From positions 1 through 34,503 of the forward strand of contig JABSOG010000014.1 of the NCBI GenBank assembly GCA_013216025.1: a DNA stretch of 34,503 nt. The letters are read 5' to 3'. The notes below the pieces were generated by a model. It was not told where the DNA came from and ran no database searches. It saw only the letters and a program-made list of their open reading frames with translations. This DNA comes from Algicola sp. GTDB lineage: Bacteria > Pseudomonadota > Gammaproteobacteria > Enterobacterales > Alteromonadaceae. The first letter of the stretch is position 1, and each line of letters starts with the position of its first letter. Shown here piece after piece: positions 25,330 to 34,503 of this stretch. The translations under genes were made by a program, and so were the position numbers.

Positions 25330-26700
25330 TTACAGCACAGGCAACGACAAAGTCGCCCGACAACCGCCCGCTTCCCGGTTATTCAGGTGTAAAGAACCTT
25401 GGTGCACACTGGCGATCTGACGGCACAACGCCAGACCAATACCACTGCCTTTTGGTTTGGTGGTATAAAATGGCACGAACAGGTTGTCGAACGACGCGAG
25501 CCCCGGCCCTTGGTCGTCAATATGCACTAAAACGTAATCTTGTTGTTGCTCCTCACTAAGGCCACTGCTGAGCTGCCAATGGATTTGTATATGACGCTCT
25601 AACCCCCCAGCATCCTTTTCTTCCATGGCATCGGCGGCGTTCCTCAGCAAATTAAGCAGCAATTGATTGATTTGCTCAACATCCACTTCAACGCGAATTT
25701 CATCAAGCTGGGGTCCGTTATCAAGATGAATCTCACAGCGAGTTTCAAGCTTGATGGCTTTATCAATCAAACTGGCTACTGTCACTTCGCTCAACTTGGG
25801 TTTTGGCAAATCGGTCAATTCGCGGTGTTGTGACATTAAATGATTCAGCGCTTTGGTACGACCAACAATCACCTCTAACCCTTCGCGAGTTTCCTCCAGC
25901 CAGTTGCTCGGTAAGGGTTGTTGTTCTATCAGCCAACTGATGGTTTGCGCATACGATTGTACCGGTGCCAGCGAGTTGCTGATCTCGTGCCTTAATACCC
26001 GCATCATGCGTTGCCAAGCCACTAGTTCTTGTTGATGCAACACGGCAGTCAGGTCTGCAAGGGTCAATAACAAGTGATTTTTGCCTTTCTCTCGAAAGTT
26101 AGAGCGACGAAGTTGCCACACCTGCTGCGGTGCAATGTGTTGCAGTATTTCGGTGCGCTCTTCGCTACCACTAAAGCAATCGGCCAATCCCAAATCTTGC
26201 GCGCAGTGCCCAATCACCTCGGTTCGACTTTTTTTCAACAACTGTAATCCCCGATCATTGATTCGTAACAGGGTTAAATCATTATTAAAAGTCAGCACCG
26301 CCACGTCGATCTGGCGCAACACTATCTTCAACAACTCATGGGTTTCGGCGGCGTCTGTTCGGGTGCTGTACAACTGCTCGGTCAATTGGTTTAACCCGGT
26401 GGCGGTCTGTTGCAAAATACCTTTATACTGGGTTTGATCAAGGTTCAGCGAAAAGTCGCCGTCTTTAAGTGACAAAATGGCGTTCAAAATACTGCGCAAC
26501 GGTGACATTAGGCGAATATGTAAATACCAAGGCAACCACACCATGATGATCACCACCAAACTCGTCAGTGTCCATTGCCATTCGAATGACAAGGTGTGAG
26601 TCCAAATCAACAGCAGCGACAAACCACCCAACGGCAGGCTGACCAGCAAACCGCTGAGCATCAACCAAGAATCGGCATTAGGCGTGGCAGGTGTTTTCAT
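25330..26700 (-). CDS. NtrY-like sensor histidine kinase
   Basis: This 456-aa kinase has two membrane helices near the N-terminus (WLMLSGLLVSLPLGGLSLLLIW and WTLTSLVVIIMVWLPWYL) with almost no periplasmic loop, so it probably senses membrane or internal cues. A HAMP-like segment (PLRSILNAILSLKDGDFSL) and a PAS-like region (about 125-230) follow. HisKA is RMMRVLRHEISNSLAPVQSYAQ (H238). The HATPase shows NLLRNAADAM, DDQGPGLA and FYTTKPKGSGIGLAL, like NtrB/NtrY kinases. Its ATG follows the TAG of the regulator gene directly (no gap), so the two are co-translated. Orphan in signal, paired in gene order. Confidence 0.88.
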   Translation of the reverse strand: MKTPATPNADSWLMLSGLLVSLPLGGLSLLLIWTHTLSFEWQWTLTSLVVIIMVWLPWYLHIRLMSPLRSILNAILSLKDGDFSLNLDQTQYKGILQQTATGLNQLTEQLYSTRTDAAETHELLKIVLRQIDVAVLTFNNDLTLLRINDRGLQLLKKSRTEVIGHCAQDLGLADCFSGSEERTEILQHIAPQQVWQLRRSNFREKGKNHLLLTLADLTAVLHQQELVAWQRMMRVLRHEISNSLAPVQSYAQTISWLIEQQPLPSNWLEETREGLEVIVGRTKALNHLMSQHRELTDLPKPKLSEVTVASLIDKAIKLETRCEIHLDNGPQLDEIRVEVDVEQINQLLLNLLRNAADAMEEKDAGGLERHIQIHWQLSSGLSEEQQQDYVLVHIDDQGPGLASFDNLFVPFYTTKPKGSGIGLALCRQIASVHQGSLHLNNREAGGCRATLSLPVL

Positions 26701-28053
26701 CTAATCACTCAACCCAAACTTTTCTAGCCTGCGATATAGCGAGCTTCGCCCTAACCCCAATTTGTCTGCCGCGTGTTTAACATTCCCCCGGCAATGCGCC
26801 AGTGCTCTTTTGATCACAAACAATTCAATTTCTTCAAGCGTCATGTTATCTAAATCAAATTGCGTTGATAACGGCGCAGTCAACCCCAAATGAAACGTCT
26901 CAACACACGCTGACTCGGCCATCAAAACGCCACGTTGAATACAGTGATCCATTTCACGTACGTTGCCGGGCCAGTTATGACGGGTTATGGCATCAAGTGC
27001 TTCGACTGAAAAAGTCAATTCGGGGCGATTAAACTCAACGCTGTGACGGGCCAAAAAGAAATTGGCCAACGGGACCAAGTCTTCAATCCGTTCGCGTAAC
27101 GACGGCAACTTTACTTCAATTGCATTTAAACGATAAAGTAAGTCTTCGCGAAACTTTCCCTGCGCGCACAACGCAGGTAAATCGGCATTGGTGGCCGAAA
27201 TAAGCCGTACATCGACCTTGATGGTTTTTGACGAACCGACCGGTTCAAACTCGCCACTTTCAATCACTCGAAGCAACTTGGCCTGCATCGGTAAAGACAA
27301 GTTGCCAATTTCATCCAAAAACAAAGTGCCCTTGTCGGCCAACTGAAAGCGGCCTTCCCGATTTTGGCGGGCATCGGTAAATGCGCCCTTTACATGGCCA
27401 AACAATTCACTTTCAAACAAGGTGTCAGAGATAGCGCCGATATTGACCGTGATAAGGGTGCGGTCAGCTCTGTCAGACTGGCGATAAATTTCTTGGGCCG
27501 TGACGCCTTTGCCGCTGCCATGCTCGCCGGTGATAAGAATATTGGCCGTCGTTTTGGCCACCCGTCCAATCAACTGGGTGACCGACTTCATGGCTTGCGA
27601 GCTTGGGGTGAAGTGGGTTTTGCCCTGCTTGAGCATTTGATTTTCTTGGCGCAAACGCTGGGTTTCTTGTAATGCATTACCCAATTCGATTTGGGTGCGC
27701 ATAATATTGAGTAAGCGGTCGTTGTCCCACGGCTTTTCGATAAAATCTCGCGCCCCGTTTTGCAGCGCTTTAATGGCCAATTGCATGTTGGCGTAAGCAG
27801 TCATCACAATCACCGGCAAAGCGGGGTTTTTCTCATTGATGGCTTTTATCAGGGCTAACCCTTCTTCGCCCGAGGTGGTATCGCGAGAATAGTTCATGTC
27901 GACAATGGCCAGGTCAACTTTACTGTCATCCAACATAGTCAGAGCCTGCTGTGGCTCGCTGGCCAAACAAACGCTGTAACCTCGGGCCGACAGTAACGCA
28001 CGCAGGGCTCGCAGTATATCTTGATTGTCATCGCAGATCAGAATATGCGCCAT
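26701..28053 (-). CDS. NtrC-family sigma-54-dependent response regulator
   Basis: The 450-aa protein has a receiver domain (1-120, phospho-acceptor D52 in VDMNYSRDTTSG, with K107), a sigma-54 AAA+ domain (Walker A GEHGSGKG at 176-183, LFLDEIGNL Walker B region), and a C-terminal Fis-type HTH (IKRALAHCRGNVKHAADKLGLGRSSLYRRLEKFGL). The sigma-54-contacting loop reads GAFTDA (223-228), not GAFTGA. The track start at 28134 would add 27 unmatched residues before MAHILICDDNQ, so the ATG at 28053 is chosen. It is the only sigma-54 activator in the window and thus the best local candidate for the site at 2168. Confidence 0.9.
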   Translation of the reverse strand: MAHILICDDNQDILRALRALLSARGYSVCLASEPQQALTMLDDSKVDLAIVDMNYSRDTTSGEEGLALIKAINEKNPALPVIVMTAYANMQLAIKALQNGARDFIEKPWDNDRLLNIMRTQIELGNALQETQRLRQENQMLKQGKTHFTPSSQAMKSVTQLIGRVAKTTANILITGEHGSGKGVTAQEIYRQSDRADRTLITVNIGAISDTLFESELFGHVKGAFTDARQNREGRFQLADKGTLFLDEIGNLSLPMQAKLLRVIESGEFEPVGSSKTIKVDVRLISATNADLPALCAQGKFREDLLYRLNAIEVKLPSLRERIEDLVPLANFFLARHSVEFNRPELTFSVEALDAITRHNWPGNVREMDHCIQRGVLMAESACVETFHLGLTAPLSTQFDLDNMTLEEIELFVIKRALAHCRGNVKHAADKLGLGRSSLYRRLEKFGLSD

Positions 28054-28182
28054 GAAAATGGTTCTCTTATAGAGTGATGAGCGTAAGGATACGATCAACA
28101 AACAACTTTTGCTAGTTTGCACTGAATGTGGCACAGTGCGCTTTCAATCGTTATAAATAAGCGCCAGTCGGGCAGGATCGTC

Positions 28183-29517
28183 ATGTCAAAAAAACTCATC
28201 GCAGCCGTCGTTATCACAGGCGGCCTGTTGGCCACAGTCCCTTTTTATTTTAGCGGCCACTTTGCCCATCAGGCATTAATCAGTCAACTCGAACTGGTAC
28301 GCAAACCCTATCAAGATGCCATGCAGTTCATCGAGACTGACACTCAATCAGGGTTGTACAGCTCATCGTTTGGTTATGACGTCACACTAGATCTAACCAA
28401 TCCACAATTTGCGCCGTTAAAACAAGACATTGAAGGTGACACCCTTACTCTGCATATTGATAACCAAATGCGCCATGGTTTTTTAAGTGTCAGTATAGAA
28501 AGTGTATTTTCGGGTCAAGCCAAAACGTTGTTTGACAAGGCCATGGAAAAACTGCAACTAAAAAAAGCCGATGAAACCCGGCCCATGGCGCAACTAACCA
28601 CAGATGCCAGCTTTTCGGTGACCGGTGAATACACAATGAACACCCATTTTGACCTTCAAGGGTTGACCATGCAAAACCAAAATGACCTTGGCGAACTCGT
28701 CACCATGACCACCCAACCGATGCAGATGAGTGGCACTTTGGCGGCTGACATCCTTAGCTACAAGGCCAATTATGGCGATATTACCATTGGACTGCCCGAC
28801 AGCACCATCACAGTCAATCAATTAACGGCCAATGGCAGCGCAACTATTTTGCCACCCGCCGAGCAGCAAATCAGTGCTTTTGGTGATCAGCATTTCAAAT
28901 TGAATCTCAAATCAATCAGCATGATCCAAGCCGACAAAAAGGCTGAAGTACTAAGTGACTTGATATGGGCTTTTACCGTCACCCTCAAAGACGGTCGTGG
29001 AGAGTTTAACAACGAGTTGTCTGTGGCTAAGATAGGCAATCCGCAGATGCCAGTCACTCAAATAGAAGACTTGGTTTTTAACTTCACCGCCGACATGGGG
29101 CTAAAAGCCGCCAAAGCCTATTACGAAGCAGCTAAAAAACTTCCTGTCAGCCCTGATGACCCAACGGCAGCCATGAAACTGTTTGCCAACCTGCTCAGTG
29201 AAGACATCAACGTCAACCTTAACAGCATCAAAGCCAAAACCATTAGCGGCCCGGTAGACCTGATAGGTAACATTAATATTGGTGCTGTCGACCCAGCCCA
29301 GTTTAGCGAAAACCCGATGGTCGCACTGCAAGGATTGAAATATGCCATTAGCGGCGAAATTCCCAAAGGTTTGGTGATGATGAGTGGCCAATTGCCACCA
29401 GAATTCATCGACAACCTGTTGCAACAACAAATGATAGAACTCAAAGACCAACAGATCGTGTTCAAATTGACAGGCGAATCAGGCAGTATTAATCTAAATG
29501 ACAAACCCTTGATGTAA
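28183..29517 (+). CDS. DUF945 (YdgA-like) family protein
   Basis: The 444-aa protein begins MSKKLIAAVVITGGLLATVPFYFSGHFAH, a single N-terminal hydrophobic anchor, followed by a long extracytoplasmic beta-rich region typical of DUF945/YdgA (LVRKPYQDAMQFIETDTQSGLYSSSFGYDVTLDL). The biochemical role of this family is not settled. The ORF track begins at 28126, but the ATG at 28183 follows AGGAT and gives the expected N-terminus. It is divergent from the kinase/regulator pair, sharing a 129-nt intergenic region. Confidence 0.78.
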   Translation: MSKKLIAAVVITGGLLATVPFYFSGHFAHQALISQLELVRKPYQDAMQFIETDTQSGLYSSSFGYDVTLDLTNPQFAPLKQDIEGDTLTLHIDNQMRHGFLSVSIESVFSGQAKTLFDKAMEKLQLKKADETRPMAQLTTDASFSVTGEYTMNTHFDLQGLTMQNQNDLGELVTMTTQPMQMSGTLAADILSYKANYGDITIGLPDSTITVNQLTANGSATILPPAEQQISAFGDQHFKLNLKSISMIQADKKAEVLSDLIWAFTVTLKDGRGEFNNELSVAKIGNPQMPVTQIEDLVFNFTADMGLKAAKAYYEAAKKLPVSPDDPTAAMKLFANLLSEDINVNLNSIKAKTISGPVDLIGNINIGAVDPAQFSENPMVALQGLKYAISGEIPKGLVMMSGQLPPEFIDNLLQQQMIELKDQQIVFKLTGESGSINLNDKPLM

Positions 29518-29555
29518 TCAAACTTTACTAAAAGCGCAATCGAAGAGCCACCATA

Positions 29556-30671
29556 ATGAAATCAAAGGATATTTTAGTCGGTGTTAAGGCCAGTCAACTG
29601 AGCATCGGCAGCCAAGTGCCCTACCCTGTCTACAACAAGTCAGGTCGATTGCTGTTTGCCAAAAATAAAACGCTGGTCAACGATTCGCAGCGCCTGCATT
29701 TATTGCGCGATGGACTGTTTTTGATTGAATTTCCGGATAGCGAAGATAGCGTACAATCTTTGGTATCACACCTCAAAATCCATTTGTCCAACGCCTTCGA
29801 ATTGCTTGAAACCCAATCACACGAACCTTTTATTCGCTGTATCTACCAATTGGCATTGGATATTCAACACCATTGTGCACAAACACCCGATGCTGTGCTT
29901 GGTGCGGCACATTCTGATTACGACAGTGAATATTGGTTAATACATCCCATTCATTGTGCGGTGATGTGTGAAATTGTCGCTAGCTCTATTTCGATGCCGG
30001 TGCCCGACAAATTATCTTTGTTGTGTGCTGCACTGACACAAAACATCAGCTTTTACCAAGAACAACAAAGCCTCCACACTAAAGACGCTGGCCTCAGTGA
30101 TGAAGAGGAAGAGCGGGTTCGTACGCATCCGATGCGCAGTTATCAGATGTTGATTGAGGCGGGTGTGAATGATAATTTTTGGCTTGATGCGGTGCGCAAT
30201 CACCATGAGCGCATCGACGGCAGTGGTTATCCTTTTCACTTAAAAGAATTTTTGGTGTCGCCCCCCAGCAAAATCATTGCCATCGCCGATATCTATGCCG
30301 CTGCCACGCGCTCGCGGGCTTATCGTGAAGAGTTATTATCTAGAGACGCAATGCAGGAGATTTTCAACGAACGAGGCAAAAGTGTTTGCGAACATTTAAC
30401 CAAATCGTTTGTGGCACAGATCAGCATTTATCCGCCGGGCACCTATGTCAAACTGGTGAATAAAGAAATTGGTATCGTCAAAGTACGAGGCGAAGAGATC
30501 AGCAAACCTGAGGTGGGTATTATCATTGATGCCAAAGGCGCTTTTTATGACAAATTTCAACTCCGTCTTACGAGTGAACCCGAATATGCCATAGCCCAAG
30601 TGCTGCCCTTCAGTCAATTCACACAACTCGAACCCTGGCTTCCATTGCTTTGGCCTACGATTGAGATTTGA
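29556..30671 (+). CDS. HD-GYP-like protein lacking the HD dyad
   Basis: The 371-aa protein has an N-terminal region (1-~120) of the type often preceding HD-GYP domains, then an HD-GYP fold. Conserved parts are IHPIHCAVMCEIV, RVRTHPMRSYQML, the GYP motif HHERIDGSGYP and IADIYAAATRSRAYRE. Where the catalytic HD(IGK) should be, the sequence reads CAALTQNISFYQE, so the metal-binding HD pair and the lysine are absent. HD-GYP proteins hydrolyse c-di-GMP; this one is probably inactive as an enzyme, or a binding/regulatory form. It ends one base before the stop of the convergent diguanylate cyclase gene, and lies 38 nt after the DUF945 gene. Confidence 0.82.
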   Translation: MKSKDILVGVKASQLSIGSQVPYPVYNKSGRLLFAKNKTLVNDSQRLHLLRDGLFLIEFPDSEDSVQSLVSHLKIHLSNAFELLETQSHEPFIRCIYQLALDIQHHCAQTPDAVLGAAHSDYDSEYWLIHPIHCAVMCEIVASSISMPVPDKLSLLCAALTQNISFYQEQQSLHTKDAGLSDEEEERVRTHPMRSYQMLIEAGVNDNFWLDAVRNHHERIDGSGYPFHLKEFLVSPPSKIIAIADIYAAATRSRAYREELLSRDAMQEIFNERGKSVCEHLTKSFVAQISIYPPGTYVKLVNKEIGIVKVRGEEISKPEVGIIIDAKGAFYDKFQLRLTSEPEYAIAQVLPFSQFTQLEPWLPLLWPTIEI

Positions 30672-30672
30672 T

Positions 30673-31947
30673 TCAATTAGAAACCACCCTGTTGCGTCCG
30701 TTGTTTTTGGCCTGATAAAGCAATTCGTCAGCCCTGCCGACCATCGCCTCAAAAGATTCGTTCAAATCCAACGTGTAACCAATGCTGACAGTGACCGATA
30801 TCGATATCGATAATCCATTGACCTCCAGAGGCGTTGCCATTATGCGGTAGCGTAGCCGTTCAAACAAAGCTTCGGCCGACTCTTTATCAACATTAATACA
30901 CAATACGCAAAACTCCTCTCCACCAATGCGCGCGACGACATCACCGTCACGAAAGTGCTTTGTTAGCATCTTTGATACGTGTTTAAGCATATCGTCCCCC
31001 ACACTGTGTCCGTAGGTATCATTGACCTTTTTGAAATAATCGATATCGATCATCGCGGTTGCGATGGTGATGTTGTCTCTTTTGGCGTTTTCGTACAAAC
31101 CATTGCCGGTTTCAAACATATAGCGGCGATTATATAGGTGAGTGAGAAAATCTCTGAACGCTTGGTTTTTAAGCTTTTGATAGCTGGCGATGCCATCTAT
31201 ATTTTGATTCACCCGACAGTAAAACTCTTCATGCATAAAAGGCCGGGTAATAAAGTCATTAGCACCCGCTTTGAGCATCTGCACCGACACTCTGCCGCCG
31301 CCCACCGTAGATACACCCAATATAGCCAATTCTTGGCGAGAGAAAGTACCGCGAACCTTACCGATGAATTCAGCCCCGTTCATTTTTGGCATATTGTAAT
31401 CGGTGATCAAAAGGTGATAAATGGGATTGTTCTTTAACAGCATCAACCCTTGCTCGGGGTGAATGGCTTCTTCGACAGTAAAGTTATGACGTTCAAGCAG
31501 CGATCTAAGCAGTTTGCGCGACAATCTCGAATCATCAACAATCAAAATACGCCGATTAAAATTCTCATATAAGCGCTGTACCTGATCAATCACATATTGC
31601 ATTTCGCCAAGGTTGCGTTTAACCACATAATCGATAATGGCTTTGGCCATCATTTCATCGTGAAGGTCATCCGACATGTTGGCAGTCAAAATAATAGGGC
31701 GTATGCCTAGGGCCAACAGTGCGTCGACCACTTCGCCATGGGGGGCGTCAGGCAGGGTCAAATCCAAGATGGCAACAAAAAACTGATTAGGATGCACACT
31801 GACAGCGTCGATGGCTTCTTTCATGGTGTACGCAGACACTACGTCAAGATGCAGTTGTGACTTAATGTTTTCAGTCAGCAATTGATTGATAACCGGACTG
31901 TCATCAACGACTAGCACCTTGGTTGCTTTTTTCACCAGACCATCCAC
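30673..31947 (-). CDS. Diguanylate cyclase with two receiver domains (REC-REC-GGDEF)
   Basis: The 424-aa protein has receiver 1 (VVDDSP, acceptor in AILDLTLPD), receiver 2 (ILIVDDSRLSRKLL, acceptor in LLITDYNMPKMNG), and a GGDEF domain with MIDIDYFKKVNDTYGHSVGDDML and an intact catalytic GGEEF (near residue 341). RDGD five residues before it matches the RxxD inhibitory site, so product feedback is expected. It should make c-di-GMP under control of one or two upstream kinases. No good Shine-Dalgarno is seen before the GTG at 31947, and the true start could be the GTG at 31935. It is divergent from the globin/kinase genes. Confidence 0.9.
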   Translation of the reverse strand: MDGLVKKATKVLVVDDSPVINQLLTENIKSQLHLDVVSAYTMKEAIDAVSVHPNQFFVAILDLTLPDAPHGEVVDALLALGIRPIILTANMSDDLHDEMMAKAIIDYVVKRNLGEMQYVIDQVQRLYENFNRRILIVDDSRLSRKLLRSLLERHNFTVEEAIHPEQGLMLLKNNPIYHLLITDYNMPKMNGAEFIGKVRGTFSRQELAILGVSTVGGGRVSVQMLKAGANDFITRPFMHEEFYCRVNQNIDGIASYQKLKNQAFRDFLTHLYNRRYMFETGNGLYENAKRDNITIATAMIDIDYFKKVNDTYGHSVGDDMLKHVSKMLTKHFRDGDVVARIGGEEFCVLCINVDKESAEALFERLRYRIMATPLEVNGLSISISVTVSIGYTLDLNESFEAMVGRADELLYQAKNNGRNRVVSN

Positions 31948-32102
31948 GAGATAATTAAAAATGTAATCTTTTTAAGCGTAGGACAACTCTAAGCAACTGT
32001 ACAAATTCGGCTGTAAATGGATTGTTTTTGGTGGCTGGTCAGGGTTGTTCTAACTTAGCAAGCAATATAAACTGGGCATCAAACTCAATTAAATTTGTTC
32101 TT

Positions 32103-32451
32103 ATGCAATCATTATTCGATAAATATGGCGGCTTTGCCACATTCAACCAACTCACGCGGTTGTTTTACCAGAAGTTACTTGATTCACCCCAGGTCGCCCA
32201 TTATTTTTCGGGTGTTGACATTCCCACATTGGCTGAACACCAAACCAACTTTTTGGCCACCGCATTAGGAGGGCCGACGATTTACCAAGGCGCCGATTTA
32301 AAAACCGCTCACGCCGGTTTGATGATCACTAATGAGGATTTTACCGAGGTCGCTGAGTTGCTTGAAGAATGCCTCGAAGAACTGGGGGTTGAACCACCTG
32401 ATATCAACACCATTATCAATATCGTCGCGGAATTTAAGGAACAGATAGTCA

Positions 32452-32459
<8 letters not shown>
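32103..32459 (+). CDS. Group I truncated haemoglobin
   Basis: This 118-aa protein has the TrHbN pattern YFSGVDIPTLAEHQTNFLATALGGPTIYQG...KTAHAGLMI. Relative to Mycobacterium tuberculosis HbN (Y33, Q58, H81) the expected residues fall at a constant offset: Y22 (B10), Q47 (E11) and proximal H70 (F8). Such haem proteins bind O2 and NO and can act as NO dioxygenases or as sensors. The ATG at 32103 gives the family-typical N-terminus; the track start at 32022 adds residues without similarity. Its last codons overlap the GTG of the histidine kinase gene (GTGGATAA), so both are co-translated. Confidence 0.92.
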
Positions 32460-33585
<1,126 letters not shown>

Positions 33586-33620
33586 CTTCGAAATGCTAAG
33601 TTCTGAGTCTTTGACAACCC

Positions 33621-34503
33621 TCATTTAAATCGATGTTTTTTTCTGGGCATCGGTGAGAGCAGTTTATAAATTCCTTTTTGCCAATGACCAATATCACTGT
33701 CATACCACTTCGAAAATCGCCTGTCTGACGGCCCTCCCAACAAACAACTGTGCACCTCGTGACGCGCCATATCGGTCACCATTCTAATCGATGGCATAAA
33801 GGTGGTTTCGCGGCCATCAAGGCGATATATCTGACCTTGATGGATGGTTGCCCGCCCACCAATGGCAGTAATAGGCCCTTTGTCAAAACCAAACATACTC
33901 GGTACTTTGCCATCAAAAAAGATGTTTTTGAGCATAAAGCGCTGGGTTTCACCCCAGGTTTTTACCGGTGTCTGTAAGGCCCGCTCAACAGCGATTTTGT
34001 AAATCTCTTCGCGCTTGACATTATTGAACCACAGGGATTCTTCGCGCAATAAAACGTTGTCGAAATTGCCATAAAAATCGATAAAAACGCCCGACTCTTT
34101 TGATAAAAATTTAAACACCGCAGAGCCTAAACCATTAACGGCAAACACATCATGGTAAATACATTTTAAAGCCCGCTCAAACAGATAAGCCCCTTTTGAA
34201 TGGATGTCGTATTTTTGATCCCAATCGCGCAGAATATTGCCCTGTGCTGTGTCGGGCAACAAGGGTTTGATGATGTTCATAAACTCCTCGGCCTGCAGCG
34301 AGAAAACATCAAACTGCATTTTTCGCATGTCTTCAAAAGTCAGGCTTTTGGCCTCTAGCAACAAGTCGGCGATACGGTCGGCACGGTAAGACCCCATACA
34401 GGCATTAATTGGGCTAACGACGCCATATTTATTTAAATCATTGTTGGCGGTGACCACAAATCAGCTGTCAGGAATGGTGCAATTAGGCAAAAGATGAGGC
34501 GGA
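33621..34503 (-). pseudogene. Penicillin acylase (S45)-like gene, 3' part, with an in-frame stop
   Basis: The visible sequence resembles the C-terminal part of penicillin acylase family enzymes (N-terminal nucleophile amidases): FVVTANND, YRADRIADLLLEAKSLTFEDMRKMQFDVFSL, then MVTDMARHEVHSCLLGGPSDRRFSKWYDSDIGHW. The ORF track starts at a GTG at 34457, but the same frame continues upstream as HLLPNCTIPDS, interrupted by TGA (34461-34463) just before FVVTANN, where relatives usually have a sense codon. It therefore looks like one gene broken by a nonsense codon, or a sequence error. The nucleophile serine lies off the right edge. The minus strand orientation runs toward the HK gene, which converges on it. 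Confidence 0.65.

Noticed and set aside
25227-25559. 110-aa plus-strand ORF at the end of the NtrY-like kinase gene
   Set aside because: Most of it is antisense to the kinase ATPase domain; no family resemblance or ribosome-binding site.
34461-34463. TGA as a selenocysteine codon
   Set aside because: No SECIS-like hairpin follows and the family does not use selenocysteine at this position; nonsense mutation or sequence error is simpler.

Overview
The window looks like part of a gammaproteobacterial chromosome, probably from a marine Alteromonadales-type organism. This is inferred from family content only: a YibQ-type deacetylase end, DUF5610, DUF945/YdgA, NhaC, an NtrC-type regulator, and a hybrid two-component sensor. 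No rRNA, tRNA, phage, complete insertion sequence or CRISPR array was seen. The most distinctive features are regulatory modules and many small hairpin-forming intergenic repeats.

Layout. (1) 1-2071: the 3' end of a YibQ-like divergent polysaccharide deacetylase, a single-HKD phospholipase D-like protein, a 320-nt block of duplicated hairpin-rich repeats, and a DUF5610 protein on the minus strand. (2) 2145-9976: a plus-strand run read from a well-matched sigma-54 promoter with an upstream perfect 16-nt palindrome. It encodes a MacB-type ABC ATPase, an 819-aa FtsX/MacB double permease, a secreted tricorn-like S41 peptidase, and a lipoprotein with its own possible start. (3) 10009-13616: small genes (a duplicated-hairpin membrane protein, a GNAT, a PPOX-fold protein, a zinc-ribbon membrane protein) and a clearly decayed AAA-ATPase/PD-(D/E)XK gene. 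(4) 13619-20803, minus strand: a lipase-like alpha/beta hydrolase overlapping a secreted zinc phospholipase C-like protein, followed 37 nt later by a 1387-aa hybrid two-component sensor/AraC regulator. (5) 20804-23603: a repeat-rich gap, D-cysteine desulfhydrase overlapping a GNAT, a second GNAT, and a 184-nt inverted-repeat element. (6) 23635-28053, minus strand: an NhaC antiporter, and an NtrY-like kinase with an NtrC-type sigma-54 activator. (7) 28183-33585: DUF945, a degenerate HD-GYP protein, a REC-REC-GGDEF diguanylate cyclase, and a group I truncated haemoglobin overlapping a histidine kinase. (8) 33621-34503: the 3' end of a penicillin-acylase-like gene with an in-frame stop.

How the parts may work together. 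The kinase/activator pair at 25330-28053 is the only sigma-54 activator in the window, so it is the natural candidate to drive the sigma-54 promoter at 2244. The globin-kinase pair beside a double-receiver diguanylate cyclase and an HD-GYP-like protein looks like a haem/gas-responsive c-di-GMP module. The hydrolase/phospholipase/hybrid-sensor run looks like a lipid- or membrane-directed degradation locus with its own regulator. All three links are inferences from gene order and motifs.
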